Assembly: GCA_030248195.1 (NCBI GenBank)
Contig: JASAND010015520.1
Span: 1-64,000 of the forward strand
DNA length: 64,000 nucleotides
Direction of reading: 5' to 3'
Origin: Trissonchulus latispiculum
Taxonomy: Eukaryota > Nematoda > Enoplea > Enoplida > Ironidae
In this document: in pieces, positions 44,469 through 57,427 of the stretch
Layout: each line of letters opens with the position of its first letter
Position numbering within the stretch: the stretch's first letter is position 1
Translations under genes and position numbers: made by a program
The notes under the pieces: generated by a model
Database searches by the model: none
The model's input: only the letters and a program-made list of their open reading frames with translations
What the model was told of the DNA's origin: nothing

Positions 44469-45501
44469 GTGTCTATTTTTCAAAAACGGAAAATTGTTGA
44501 ATAGCCCTTGTACTGTCGTTGTGTGTTGCATTTAAACGAAAAAGTTGGCGTACGAACATTGAGTTATGGGACATTGAGTCTTGAGAGGTAAAACGGCTAA
44601 AACCCTTGAGAACGGCTACTCGCTAACAACTTTAAGCAAGAGTGTGACAAGCGTCACACTCTCTGTTATCAGCTCGCGAGCCTGTTTTGCGCGCTAACGG
44701 CCCACCCACCCCCCGCAATTGCGTACCTAGTGGACCCTCCCTCCCGCCCGCAAGTCAGTACCTAGTACGCAATTGCATATGTTCACTGGTTGCTTCTGTC
44801 CGTTTGGCCGTTTCCGCTTGTCCGTTTGTCCGTAAGGGATGTCCGTTTAGACTTCAACACTGTTCTACTTTTCCGGTTGTCTGTAAGCAATAAGTATCAA
44901 TCAGTTTGGAAAAGAAAACCAGACAAACGGAAAGCTATGTATGAATTGACCTTTGACTTCAGCAAAACGGAGAAACTGAATTCGGACAAACGGACAAAAG
45001 GAAAATAGGTTTGAACCGGGCTTAACAGAGAGTGTGACGCTTGTCAAACTCTTATGTATTATCAAGAGTATATAATAACTGTACAGTACATAATACATAT
45101 ACATAATAACTAGTTATTATGAACTCTTGGTATTATGTACTCTTGATTTAAATAACGATTATTGAAACTGGGGACCTCGGGACTGCAGGGCGATTTCCAC
45201 AGATGCATGTTTAAGTTTAATGTTTACGGAGATTTACAAAATGTCGAACATCCATAGTTAAGGAAGCCCACGTCACATAATTATATAATATATGAACGTT
45301 ATGCGGAAAATCATGGACAGTAGAGAAAAATTTAGCTATGGAGAGAAAAGTTTCTGAGACAGGCACTGCTTTGAGTTTTCGCCTTAGAAAATATAATTGG
45401 CCAAGCCCTGGACCCAGTTTGGAAAACTTCTAGTGCTCACTTCTGATCTACTCGAACGAAAGCTCTCAGTATGGGAGGAACCCATCTGAATCTTGACTTA
45501 A

Positions 45502-46644
45502 GGGGGGGTCCACCATGAAAAAATTTATAGTCACGGATTTCGCTCATTTTTACACATAATGTAGCCACACATGTTGCACGTACCAAGTTTAAATATTGAG
45601 TTGTTTCATCCATGTCTCCACGAGTTACGAGCTATCAACTGCTTGCAATTGTAATAATGGGCGAAACGAGGGTACCGTTTGAGACTAAGGCAATTTTCCT
45701 TATACAGTCTTCGATTTTGGAGCTTCAACGGGGTGTGCATTTGAAACTTGATCTAAAGAATTAATTTTGTCCCGGTGTTGGCAGGCTAAACATGATTTCA
45801 TGCCTTTTTTAACGACTTTAAGGAGCAGCAAGGCCAATGTTGAGGTTAGATAACAAAACCCTTTAACAGCCATTAACTTCAATTTGGTGCATTTCCGGAC
45901 CATAGCCCAAGAAGAAAAAATGTTCCCCGCATTAAGAGCTTTCGATTTATGTCAAATTTATCATATTTTGAGAAATTTGAAAAAATAGATATTTTTGCTT
46001 TATGGGTGCCAGTCCGACAGATTGGGATGCAGCGACCACGTTGGGCTACTTAGCTGGAATAATTGTAGTCAACACTGAACTACAGCCACCAGAAATAACA
46101 AGAAACGAGATATTTTGGCATTTGGTAGCTGCTGATTGCAATGATCTCACGTAATAGGCAAAAAATCGAAAAAATTCAAAATTTTGGTAAAAAATTAAAT
46201 TTTTAGTGACAAAAAATCTCGAAACTGGGCAAAGATTATCAGCATCATTTGGTATTGTTAGAAGCGTCTACTTATATACTGTGATTTGTTGGAATCAGAT
46301 TTATTTAGGCCTTTCAATTTATGTAATGCTTGATCAACTCAAAATCTAATTCCAACAAATTAAAGTATACAAATAGACGTTTCTAATGACACCAAATTAT
46401 GCTGATAATCTTTGCCCAGTTTCGAGATTTTTTGACACTAGTCAAAAAATTGAAACTTTTCCAGTTTCCTATGTTTAACACATGAGATCTCAACTTTGAA
46501 GTGGAATTACTCATTAACCGTAAAAGATCCGACTTTAATTTCACAAACTCGCTAAAATATACCAATGGGAGAACAAAATATGTGAAAATTAGCAAAATCG
46601 GAGATGGTCGAAAAATCGGCCAAAAATGGACCCCCCCCCCACCC
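45502..46644. mobile_element. piggyBac-like non-autonomous element D
   Basis: TTAA at 45498-45501 and 46645-46648 borders inverted ends GGGGGGGTCCACCATG at the left and the complement of GGGTGGGGGGGGGTCC at the right. It is 1,143 bp with no transposase frame. An internal inverted repeat pairs about 46190-46260 with 46375-46440 (ATCTCGAAACTGGGCAAAG). Confidence 0.7.
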
Positions 46645-46862
46645 TTAAGTACTTGCGGCATGAAGCCTGATCATGCATAACGTATTTTTGTTTTTAGTTT
46701 TGAGGGAAGGACCCACTCATTACGAAACTTCAGTTTCAGTTTAAAGTCTCTCCCCAAAATAGTTTTTCTTTCAAGTGTTTGAAATTTTGAGCTAGCAGAA
46801 ACATGATAGTGTACACTACTTATTTAGTTATTTTGATCAGTACTTGTTTTTTGTTTGTTTAG

Positions 46863-46960
46863 GCGGTCGCTATTGAAGAAAAACAATGTTTTCATCTCAT
46901 TTGACATTCTTTTTTGAGCATAAATTGTTCTTGTTTGCATCTGTCAGTTTTTGTAATAAA
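46863..46960 (+). CDS. SNRPB: SNRPB last exon: four codons, stop and poly(A) signal
   Basis: After a long pyrimidine tract ending GTTTGTTTAG, the two bases GC complete the codon left open by exon 5. The frame then reads Gly-Gly-Arg-Tyr-stop (stop at 46874-46876). AATAAA lies at 46955-46960, about 80 bp downstream. Phase, acceptor strength and the poly(A) signal agree, but an exon coding for only four residues is short evidence and the C-terminus varies among SmB proteins, so another downstream exon is possible. Confidence 0.6.
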
Positions 46961-46976
46961 TAACTGTCTCTTGTAT

Positions 46977-47380
46977 ACTATAAGAAATATCAACATTTCT
47001 TTAGTGGGTAACACACCAAAACGTAGAATTCTCAATTTGTATCCGCTAGTCGGATGCAATTTCGCTAAAGCGATACTACAGTGAGCAAACAACGAACTTG
47101 GCCTGGGGTTACTTCGTTTACTTCAGGGTATGGTTACTTAGAGTAGTCAATAACCGTCGTCGTCTGTAAGCTTGTGCCAGCTGGCAGCAATATGCTGTTG
47201 AAGTTGACTAATTTTGCTTAGTGTCACCGTGCAAATCTTCCCCCCGGAAGATTTGCACCGGTGCAATTCTTCCCGGCGGAAGTTTTGCACCGGCAGAATG
47301 TCATAGTTATTAACAATAATAACTGCAACCGAGGTCTTAGCTAAGCTCTGGCGTATAGTTTCGAAATTGTAAAATGCAGC
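46977..47380. other. Spacer with GTGCAAATCTTCCCCC inverted motifs
   Basis: At 47225-47300 GTGCAAATCTTCCCCC and its complement, then GGTGCAATTCTTCCCGG and GGAAGTTTTGCACCGG, form a small inverted structure. The same motif recurs at 53095-53290 and in weaker form at 54360-54480. No gene is seen. Confidence 0.55.
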
Positions 47381-47384
47381 TTAA

Positions 47385-48361
47385 GGTCGCACTTCCCTTA
47401 CATTCAGTCCACTTTGGAAAGCTGTAACTTACTCAATATTGAGAGCTATGAATTAAGCCAAATATCAAAATGAAGCTCTACATCTGCTGCGTCGTTTGGT
47501 ATCACTGAAACGTGTCTACCTAGTTTGTATTGGTTGCAAACTTACCAAAAGTAGCCACAATTTTCGACCTAAATTTTTTCTGAAAAATTTTTACGCAACA
47601 GGAAAAGGGCCGTATCCAATGTGTTTATGAGATAATTTGCCAGGGACGGTTTTTTTATTTTGCCAAAATATCGTTTCAGTATACAGAAATTGAGCATTTT
47701 CTGAAAATTTGGCATTTTATCCAACTTTGAAAAATCATTGCTCTTGATTGGAGGCTGATAAAGAGAAAAATAAAAAACCGTCCCAGGCAAATTGTCCAAA
47801 CATAGTATGTGTAGTATATCTTTTAGATCCACCCATTGGTTGTGGAGCAATCTTTGGTCAAAAAATTTTGGCCGCAATTTGACAAAATCAGTTATTCGCC
47901 CCGACTTTAAGGCTTATTCAGTGTACAGTGCTCTAATTAACCTAATTTGTGTCGCTGTTGAAGCTCTTTAAGTTGAGTATAAATGTGTCTACACTTGTAG
48001 TGCACACTGACTCCAATTAGACAATACCTGTTTTCAGCAAGATCGTATTAAAAATAACCAGTTTTCGAGCAAAAATGTTTCAAAAATTCACTGCTCAAAA
48101 ACGATAAGAGCTAGAAACTAATGTCTAAAAGCAAAGTTGTAGAGCACGTAATAGGCTTTAAAATAATTATAGTCGCTGGGCATAATTTTCTATAGTTCTA
48201 GAACTTCAAATTTTTGTTTCTCACTGTGCATGAATGTTATAAAGCTGGTGTTTTTACAGGACGTTTATTATCATTCCCGATGCATTTTCTGAAAATTTGA
48301 ATGAAATTGAGCAATAATTGCATTTTCTGCAACTATATCTGCGCGTAAGGGGAGCACGACC
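47385..48361. mobile_element. piggyBac-like non-autonomous element E
   Basis: TTAA at 47381-47384 and 48362-48365 borders ends GGTCGCACTTCCCTTAC at the left and the complement of GTAAGGGGAGCACGACC at the right. It is 977 bp. It has only short frames; the 102-codon frame 47877-47569 has no transposase motif. Confidence 0.75.
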
Positions 48362-48372
48362 TTAATCGAAAC

Positions 48373-50574
48373 ACAGGGTTCATGCGACCTGGAAAAACCT
48401 GGAATTTGGGTAAACACCTGGAAAAACCTGGAATTTACTGATTGATTGCAAAATTTCACCAAATTTCTTATATATATTTACCATTGAAATTGAAAAAAAT
48501 TGCCCGAATTGTGATTTTGCTTAGCCCGGTTTGTCAGCTTTTCACTCATGGTTTGTACATAGTTTTCTACTCGGTATTGTGTGTTTTATTGCAATACGCC
48601 TTTCCTTAAACTTTTTTATTTTAAGTTTTATTTTAAGTGAAAATTTTACCCTAAAATGCGAACATTATCAATAATTACGATTATCGAAAATTATACTGAA
48701 AATTTATCCAGGAGATCCTGTTTTAAAAATACTTCTACTTTCGTGGTGCTCCTCACCCACACAAAGTTCCCTCTGGTTGCACGATTTCTTGTGTATATTC
48801 TACGCATTTAAGGGGGGGAGTCCATTTTTGGGTCATTTTTTCGACTTTCTCCGATCTCGCTGATTTTCGCGTATTTTATTGTCCTTTTTGGATTCACCTT
48901 TTGGCACTAGTCAACCATGCCGCTTACGAAAAGCTAAATCGAAAAACGGATATCTGTTTCGTATTCTGCGACCTCAAAGACGCCTGCATACAACTTTTTT
49001 AGCAAAATCGAAGACAAAAAATTTTTCGGTTCCCCTTGGTTCCCTCTTACGAATCGAGAAAAATCGACAAATTTTGCAATATTTGAACTCAGCGAGGTCG
49101 AAAACATTACCAAATTTCAGCTCATTTGATTAAGCTTTGCGGAATCTACTTTGCGCAATTTATTTCCAACTAGAAATCGACAAATTTTGCAATATTTGAA
49201 CTCCGCGAGGTCGAAAACATTACCAAATTTCAGCTCATTTGATTAAGCTTTGCGGAGTCTGGGCCTGGGGTGGGTTATCCTGAAAAGATCCGAGCAAACT
49301 TACACCGAAATAGAAAATTGTCTTCAATTTTTGGGGGGCTGCACCCCCATATCCCTGTGCAGGCGCGTACTCGGGGGAAATGGGGGAAGTCCCCCCGAAA
49401 TTGTTGACATCAGGAATTTTTTCTGTGCCATGTGGAAAACGCCCATTTTTCAAAAAATTTTCTCGCCTTCGGCGCGAAATCTGTAAGTGCATTGTACCTT
49501 CAAAATATATATATACGTGTTTCGTAGCCCAAAATGAGTGTCAAATACCTTAATTTGACCAGCTTTTACATCATTTGGGTGCATCAACACGTGATAGGGC
49601 CTTAAGTATTTTTCATTTCAACGAATGCTCTGTGAAATTTCCACGAAGGTCGCAAAATATAAAAATTTCTCAGCTTCTGGGGAGTTCCGTCCCTGGACCC
49701 CCGGACAATGTTTGCATTCCCCCCTCGAAAATTTTTCTGTCTACGCTAGTTCGCCTGCGTATCTATTTTTCGTCTGTTATTCGTAGGTTAACATTATCGT
49801 TTAACATTTTTTCAACGAGCACGGGGCGTAAAATAAGGCTAAGACTCTTTATTCTTATTATTAACTGTTAAAAACGCATTAACTTGACGTTAAATGCTTT
49901 TATTGCTTTTACACTTTTTAACACCAGATTTGAATTTTTAACACTTTAATACTACTTTTTTCGGATTTTAACGAATGCCAGGTTCTGTACAGATTTAACC
50001 TATTTTTAGCCTTCACATATATTTCCAAAAGTTTGATTGAAAATGCCAATATTATAGTTACCTCACGACGGGCACCGGAAAACCCGATAAGTTCAAATAT
50101 TTATGAAAATTTTGCGAAATTGTTGAAAATTTTCGGAAAGTTTTTGAAATTTTGAAAAAGTGAAAAATTCTAAAAATTCTCTGAAGCGGTCTAGATTTAT
50201 ATTTGTAGCTTTAAAATAGGGTACTGCGTAACTATTTAATTTGTTAAAATTTGACTTTTTTGGCGCTCCAGAAGCAGTTTGAAGCCATTGGGGTTCTCGA
50301 AAAACGAAAAAACTGGAAAAACTAGTTTTCCGCATTTTTTTCCGAAAAAGCCAGCCCAGATTTACCATTACTTTGATTATGTCGGGACAGGGGCCAGGTT
50401 GTTGGGCTTGGGTGCATCGCTTGTTTTAAGCTCTTGGGACCCCAAAAATGCTCCAGATTTACACTAATTTGATCAAAATTTAATAATACAAAACCTGGAA
50501 AATTGCTGCTGAAAACCTTGAAAAACCTTTAAAAAAACCTGGAAATTGAAACAGAAAAGTCCGCATGAACCCTG
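48373..50574. mobile_element. 2.2-kb element with CAGGGTTCATGCG ends
   Basis: CAGGGTTCATGCG at the left and its perfect complement at 50562-50574 form 13-bp inverted termini. Words of the type ACCTGGAAAAACCTGGAATTT lie next to both ends (48388-48435 and 50490-50545). The interior contains half copies of the 40019 foldback, a duplicated block (49090 and 49170: AAATTTTGCAATATTTGAAC) and G/C-tract segments. A GAAACA repeat flanks both ends, but a clean 8-bp duplication is not visible. There is no transposase frame. Confidence 0.62.
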
Positions 50575-51880
50575 AAACAACTTGAAACAACGCGGTGATG
50601 CTTCGTTAAACCTTAGTTTTCACATTTGAGGGCAAATAGATTTTTCAACAAGTATGGTATGTAGCTAAGCTAGCACAACAAAAACCGGAATAGCTATCAC
50701 AGTTCACAGGTTTCGCAATAAATAAAATCAAGATTTTATAATAGGAAGAGTGAGACACTCAGCTCTTTCTAATATAGTAAGCTTGCGCGATGCTCGAAAC
50801 ATTAAGGCCGAAAATCTCGGGGGCCTTCTCAGCGGGCAACGCTTCTCTACAGCGTACAACACTGACATTTTTTTCAAAACGGGTGTTGTTGCCATTTAAA
50901 ATACTGTAACTTGGGCTAGCAAAATTGTACAGCAATAATTTTTATATCATTACGTTGCGTAGAACGAGATCTTTTTAACGGTATAAAAATTTGCAGTTAG
51001 CATCAGGCAATCTCTTACAAAACTGGCAATAAGATATCCTCCTTTCCACGAAAATTAAGGCAGTTTCACCATTTTTTCAAAACGCCTTACGTTGTTGCCG
51101 GATTTGTGAGAGATTGCCTGAATCTAACTACATAATCTTACTCTTCCAATTATAAACTCTTGATAAAATTAATTGATTAAAATTGACCAGTGCCTTATAG
51201 TTTGTTATAACTCCATGAATGATAGTTTCTTTTTTAGAGTTATTTGTGAATTACCTTCATTTATCTGTATGAACTGTGAATTTATCAATGTCAATCAAAC
51301 AATGTTTGAGCTAAAATTAACATTGAAGCTTTAATTATTTTAACTTGAGTAACTCGTGTAACTCAGAACTAGGATTTATCCTCTTTAGCTCTTAATTTGC
51401 AATAAAGTTAAGTTAAATCAAGTTGCACTTAACTCCATAAACTCCTCTATATATACTCTTCTGAGAAGACCCTTTTAAGGCCAATAAAGACAAATTCGAG
51501 GTAACTTCAAAATTTTTTAAATATTTTAATCAATTTTAAGTTTTAATCTGCCTATTATTGGTTTATTATCTTAAAATTTGGTGAGAATGCGATTGTGCGC
51601 ACTTTCAATCAATCTTTTAAAAAATTAAAAAAATTAAATTCTTGATTTTCAGGGGCAGACAATCGGGATCCAAAAAGTTTGTCACCATTTTTGCTCAAAT
51701 GTTGGTTCCAGGGGGTTTCAGGAGCGTTGAACACGAATCTGAGATTAATTTTTCTACAGCATTTCGTTAGCTCAATCTAACAACTTCATCTTACAATATA
51801 TAAACTAACGAAAAGCTGAACTGAAAAATGAATTTTGATGCATCATAAACCAAACATGTCTAGGAATGTTATGCATACAT
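50575..51880. other. AT-rich spacer, nothing assignable
   Basis: Inverted similarity between AGAGATTGCCTGATGC-type sequences near 51000-51020 and 51110-51125 hints at an old MITE. No exon or terminal repeat could be supported. Confidence 0.4.
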
Positions 51881-51884
51881 GCAT

Positions 51885-52743
51885 AGGATAACGTGGGGGG
51901 GATGGGGGTGCAGACCCTCCCAGACCGACAAAAAACGGGTAGACCCCCTCAGCGAAAAGGAAAACAGGGCAGACCCTCTCGTCCAGAAACCAAACTTAAA
52001 CACTCTTTTCGAAGCAATTACCACTGTCTATACAATTCTTGCCAGAAAGAACTAGGACCCTACGGAATTGGCCGGTTGGGACCCTACTACCAGCTCTTGT
52101 GGGATACACAACGTAGTGTTTTATATCTGACTGTTGTTGATACTAATTCTATAATGTATCAGACGGTGTCCCGTTACTACACAAGACTGTTCAGGACAGC
52201 TAACATTGGTCTTTGACACCTAGAAGAGTAGTCCTAGTCACCTTGCTGCCAAAGGAATTCTGTTTGGTCTCCAATACGAGAAATAGGCAAAATTGGACGA
52301 AATTTACTACTACTGTGCGCAAATTCATCAGCTGAGACAACAAAACGCTACTACTTGTCACTCAGAATTCAAATTGAAGTGTTGCTTTGTGAATTTCATG
52401 AGCTGGGTCAAATTGACCCAGAGGAAAATTACTTAAAATAATTTCTTCTGGCCAGAATCAAGATTTTCCTGGGAATTTGTCTCGATTTTTAGTTGTATCA
52501 GAGAATTTTGTGAGATGTCACAAGACGTCGCCTGATAAAAAGCCATTCTACGCTGTGCAGAGCTGTTTAAACAAGGGGGTGGGTCAATTTGACCCAGGTT
52601 ATGCATTTAAGGGTTGAAAAATTTCTTAAAAATCGCTAAACATTGTCATTTTTTACTAATTTTTGGTCAAAAACGTTAAAAATTTGCAATTTTTGCTAAT
52701 TTCGGGGCAGACCCCCCCCAGAATCGGACCCCGTGTTAATGTA
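51885..52743. mobile_element. Element with GGATAACGTGGGGG...CCCCGTGTTAATGTA ends, long copy
   Basis: The left end and the right end match those of the shorter copy at 60682-61055, including the reiterated word GGGYAGACC. The interior has an extra segment of about 650 bp compared with that copy, holding two palindromes TGGGTCAAATTGACCCA and GGGTCAATTTGACCC. There is no coding motif. Confidence 0.62.
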
Positions 52744-55700
52744 GGCATACAAGTGTTCCCAAATGAACTTTATCCCCCCAAAGGGGTAGACGAGGATGAT
52801 GTTCAATTGATCCTAGCTAGGTTTCAGTCATTGAACGTTACTAAATTCAAATGGAATGTACAGGTTATTTCGGTTTATTGTATTTGTTGAATTTAATTCA
52901 TAATTTGACACAATTTTGCCTAAGTTTTATTGCAATTCAATTTAATTAATTAAGACTGCCAAAACGACAGGTTTGACGACGAATTGAACTCTTACTTCAT
53001 CTATTAAAAACAAGTGACTGGCGAAAAATGTTAGAATTAATCTTAAATAGTTCCCAAAACTTTTGAATCATGTGTTGCTAACTTCACGGTCACTCTGACA
53101 GCTGGTGCAAATCTTCTTCTTTGCATCTAAGATTTGCACGGGGGAAGATTTGCACCGTGACAACGGTGCGATATTCCCCTTGAAAATACCCCCTTGGAAA
53201 AACTACACCGATGTGGACTCCCCCCCCCCTGAAAAATTACACAGGTGTGAATTGTGCGGGGGAAAATTTTGCACCAGTGCACGTAACATAATACAGATTT
53301 CAGTTTATAAGTTGAGTTTGGCTCATAATTGAAGCAACTAAATTATGCTTTGAAGATGGAATATGATTAGCGTATCCATCAAAACAATTACTCATTACTT
53401 GCATTTGACAAACCATAATAAGGAAAAATTCTTAAATAACTTATAACTTCTAATTTTTTTAGGCTTAAAATATTTATTTAATCGAAAGTTCCTTATCCCA
53501 ACTGCCCTTATCCTGCTTAAGATGAAGGTGTCAGTGCAAAACAAAAATAAATAACTTAAAATATTAGAGATTTTATGTCCGAGCTCAAATCATTAAGTAG
53601 GGCAAAGATATAAAATCAAAAATTTATTTTTGTTTATTTTAAAAATTTTGTTTAATTAAATTGGGGAAAAATTTTCAGATTGGAAATTGAAATTTCATTT
53701 AATTGAAATTAGTCTAAATTTCCCAAGTTCGCTTGAATTTTGTAAGCTTTTCGTGCAAACATTTTGTATGGAGGGATTTCACATTCACCATTGACCGGTG
53801 GTTGAACTCTGAGACTTAAATTTCAATTACGTTTTTAGTTTTTTATTTTTTACTTAAAAATATAGCATATCAGAAACTTAATAAGTTAGCACTGATTTAA
53901 TTGACAGCCTTTATCGAATACATTGATTGCTGCATATAATTATATAATCTATGAAATAAACAAAAAATAAATTTTCGTTTCACCTTGTACCTTTTCCAGC
54001 TTAACGGCTTCGGCTCAGAGATAAAACTTTCAATATCTACTTTTACCTCGAAACAAAATGATAAATATTCGAAACCTTTGGAGCTGACATTTATTAAAAT
54101 ATTTTCTTAATTGAGATATATAAAATGTGAAAAAAACAGTTGACTAAAACAATGGTTTTAATTAGTCCTACAAAATTTCTGATTTTTCAACAAATGTTAT
54201 TCATTATATATTCCTACTTAATTTTGTATCTCGGACAAACTATTATAACTACTAATTATGTTGGCGAGTTACGCTAAACATACTCCACCTTTAAAGTATA
54301 ATTAATTGCTTCGATTATGAGCAAAACTTAACTTATATATAAACTGAAATCTGCATTATTTCTAGCATTGGTGCGAAATTCCCCTCCCCCCCCGGAACAT
54401 TCAGTTTTTCCGGGGAGAAATTTTAGATCGGGGAAAAACTACACCGTGAAAAAAACAATTTCGCTTAGGGGGGAACTTCCCTGATATAATCCCAATTATG
54501 CACTCTTGGTGAACCCCTAACGGTTTGAGCGCAATAACAGCTTAAACTTGACGAAACATAACGAACTTAATTCTGATGCTCAAATACCCAGAAAGCTGAA
54601 ATTTGGTGTGAACATACAAATGTAAAATGTAAACCGGGAAGCTGAAATTTGGTGTGAACTGTGAGCATACAAATGTAAAATGTAAAATCCTGCCAAATAT
54701 GTGGAAATTCTATCAGCTTTATTCTATAAATCTATTCTATAGATTTAGGCTACTTGAAACATGAAAAAACGTCAATTTTGGTCTGGTCCCAAAAGCGTCT
54801 CAAGATTCTAGCAAGATAATGCCAACAGATTTGGCTCAAATGTGCTGCGGCACTGACCCTGCCTCAATAACGTAAATTTCAACTTATTTCCATCATAAAT
54901 GGATGCATGGCTGATACTTTGAGTATATACATTCAGCTAAATGCCAACCTGCCTGTCCGGTACATGCCTCTAGCGTTTGTACAGCTTGGCCTGCTACACA
55001 AAAAGAAAACCTTACACAGGTGATAAGCAATTAAATATATGTAAATGAATAACGTCATCCCCGATACACCCATTTTCCTTTCCGTTTTTCATGTTTTGTG
55101 TGGCATAAATCTACTTTGCGCTGGCTGAACTTCTTCATATTTGGTTCAACTTTGGGTAGATATTTGTTCATGGAACAAAAAATGTGAGAAATTTTTGAAC
55201 ATTTTTGTTGGGTCTGGGTGTCCCACATCTTCATGCAAGCGCAGCGAGTCACAGGAAGGCAGCTAAGAACCGACGATTGGCTACTTTTTTGCCCACGCGC
55301 ATGCTTTATATGTATGTCAAAACCAAATTAAATCGAAAGATGTTTCGGCAAAAGCTGAGTGGCCTTAAGGTAACTCGGTGTTTAAAGCCAAAACGCTCAC
55401 CTAAGCGGAAGCAGGGTTAACTCTTAGCGCCATTATTTCTAAGTATATTATTATTAATTCTGGTAAAATCCAAGATAAAATATTGCTGCTGAGTGGTCAG
55501 TGGATGGATGAGTGACGTCGAAAAGCGTCTGCTAATTTCTTGAGTTGTTAAAAACGCCTTCGATAGATGACGAATCTTGACAAGAACGTTTCATTCACGA
55601 AGGATATTGGGACGCAAGAAATTAACTGTTCACAAAAATATGGGTGGCTAAAGAACGAGTCTTGGGACCCATGTAGACTTCGAAAATGCCTGCATTTACC

Positions 55701-56166
55701 CCAATTGATTGCAAGATTAGCAGAATTTTCTGTTACTCCAACCAAACACTAAGCTGTATCTCAATAAGGAAACAGGTTGTGCCGTCGTTCAGCTCATTTT
55801 AACACCAAAACAAGAGAATCCCTAAACCTACATATGTGTTGTCTTACGGACAACCAAACACAGACACGCTTTTATTTATGCCAATTCGGCAAAGCGGACG
55901 ATACCATTTTCATTTCACCACTACATTACAACGAGAACGAGAGAAATCGCAATTCATAAGTTTAGCTTTAGTTCATTAACTTGGCATTAATGCAAAGCAT
56001 TATTTGAGGGTTTGAGCTTCCACGAGTGATGGACGTCCAGTGTTAAATGCTTGGTTTAGATAAGCGAACAATTGTACAAAATTGGCGACGCGATAGGCCG
56101 TAACTACGTAATACAAAACATCGCAAATCTGAAATCTGAAAAGTGTCCGTTATACGTAATGTTGCT
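52744..56166. other. AT-rich intergenic DNA between SNRPB and KAT2
   Basis: This has the lowest GC of the window. Features: GTGCAAATCTTC motif cluster at 53095-53290 and 54360-54480; a two-copy tandem repeat of about 50 bp at 54594-54690 (AGCTGAAATTTGGTGTGAAC). No other gene is supported. The region up to 56166 includes the 3' untranslated part of KAT2; a candidate minus-strand poly(A) signal AATAAA lies near 55871-55876. Confidence 0.55.
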
Positions 56167-56384
56167 TCAAAGACTGTTGCTGATATCACAATGAAAATCT
56201 CCAAAACCATAGTCGGACCATAAATCAGTAAAAGCTTCCTGCATATCAACAGCAGCCTTGTAATAGGGGGTGTGCGTGTCATTAAAGCTTTTGGCATTGA
56301 CTAGCATACGTCGCATGTCAGCTTCGAATAAATGTGGATGACAATAATATCCTTTCCGCAAACGATCAGACATAGTCTTAAGAT
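56167..56384 (-). CDS. KAT2: KAT2 (GCN5/PCAF) last coding exon: bromodomain second half
   Basis: The acceptor is TTTTCAG. The exon opens in phase 1 and completes an Asp, then LKTMSDRLRKGYYCHPHLFE, ADMRRMLVNAKSFNDTHTPY and YKAA, and stops at 56167. It aligns with the PCAF/GCN5 bromodomain (LKTMSERLKNRYYVSKKLF...). The acetyl-lysine-binding Asn is present in KSFN. The last 20 or so residues (DYGFGDFHCDISNSL) do not resemble the usual KIKEAGLIDK end of PCAF. Confidence 0.93.
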
Positions 56385-56680
56385 CTGAAAATACACATTA
56401 CAATATTATAGTCTCGAATGGGAAACAAAATAAAGAAATGTGGGGCGGCAGGGCGCGTTACTTTCTACTACAACACAAAATAAATGATTATCTTTAGTAA
56501 CAAAGTTAAGATTTTCTAATGACAAGGTTCCAGAAATGGGAAACAAATTCCAGCTAACTTTTCCAACAATACACTCACTGGTGTTATTTTATTTCATTCT
56601 GAACAAAGTTGGAAAACAATTTTTGAAAGAAGACAACACAATTGTTTTCTTGACCCCTTGAGCAAAAAGGATTTGCATAC

Positions 56681-56771
56681 CCATCGGAAACTTGATGTAG
56701 TCATAATATTCGGGAACATCCTCAGAATCTACTGGTTTCTGAAAAGGCCAAGCAGAAGCATGATTCTTTAT
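56681..56771 (-). CDS. KAT2: KAT2 exon: bromodomain first half
   Basis: This 91-bp exon has acceptor ATTTTAG and donor GTATGC. It encodes IKNHASAWPFQKPVDSEDVP and then EYYDYIKFPM, with the WPF shelf and the ZA loop of the bromodomain. The last G plus the next exon give Asp, matching the FPMDLKTM of the family. Confidence 0.95.
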
Positions 56772-56933
56772 CTAAAATAACATTAACAACCTTGAAGGCA
56801 CATACGTTACGTACATAGATGAGACACCTTCCCGGGATCATACAACAACAGACTCGTGCAACAAGGGTGGCCAAATAAATTTGCAGCTGCACAATATTAT
56901 ATTATACTTCCCAAAATTCCAGCTAATTGAACA

Positions 56934-57270
56934 GGGGGGCGTTTCAAAAGACGCTCCTAAGCTTAGGAGCGCTCCTAAGTCAAGCTTAGGAGGGAACTTA
57001 GGAGAATCCCGTTTCAAAAGATTCCTCCTTACTAGCAATTTTCCTAAATCCTTAGGAGCGCTCAGACCGCTCCTAACTTTTCTCCTAAGTTAGGCTAAGT
57101 TAGGAGAATGTCAGTGTGAACTTAGGAGAATTCTTTTGAAACGCGCTTAGGAGCACTCCTAACTGCGTCTTAGGAGTTGAGTCTTCTCCTAACGCTCCTA
57201 AGTATTCTCCTAAGTCTGCTCCTAAGCGCGCTTAGGAGCGGACTTAGGAGAATCTTTTGAAACGCCTCCC
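56934..57270. mobile_element. MITE built on the word CTCCTAAG, in a KAT2 intron
   Basis: The inverted ends are GGGGGGCGTTTCAAAAGA and TCTTTTGAAACGCCTCCC (one mismatch). Between them CTCCTAAG, CTTAGGAG and fragments recur more than fifteen times in both orientations. It is 337 bp. No target duplication could be read. It lies in the intron between the two KAT2 exons at 56681-56771 and 57428-57631. Confidence 0.75.
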
Positions 57271-57427
57271 AGGTTGTGGCTCAATTCTAGAAGAGAGGAC
57301 GTGTGAGCCTGATTAGCGGAGAATCAAATGCCTGCAGTGTAAAGCATAACAAACGCAGAACGCGACAAAAAGTTAAATACAAATACAAAATCAGTTTTTT
57401 TTAAAATAAACTTTTCTTTTTTCTTAC

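Larger units (their letters stand above)
43884..46862. other. SNRPB intron 5
   Basis: The intron is about 3 kb. It contains a MITE with AAGCCCGGTTCACGATG-type ends (44006-44468), a patch with the word CCGTTTGTCCG in both orientations (44800-45010), a diverged relative of the 59034 foldback (44636-45150), and piggyBac-like element D (45502-46644). Confidence 0.75.
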
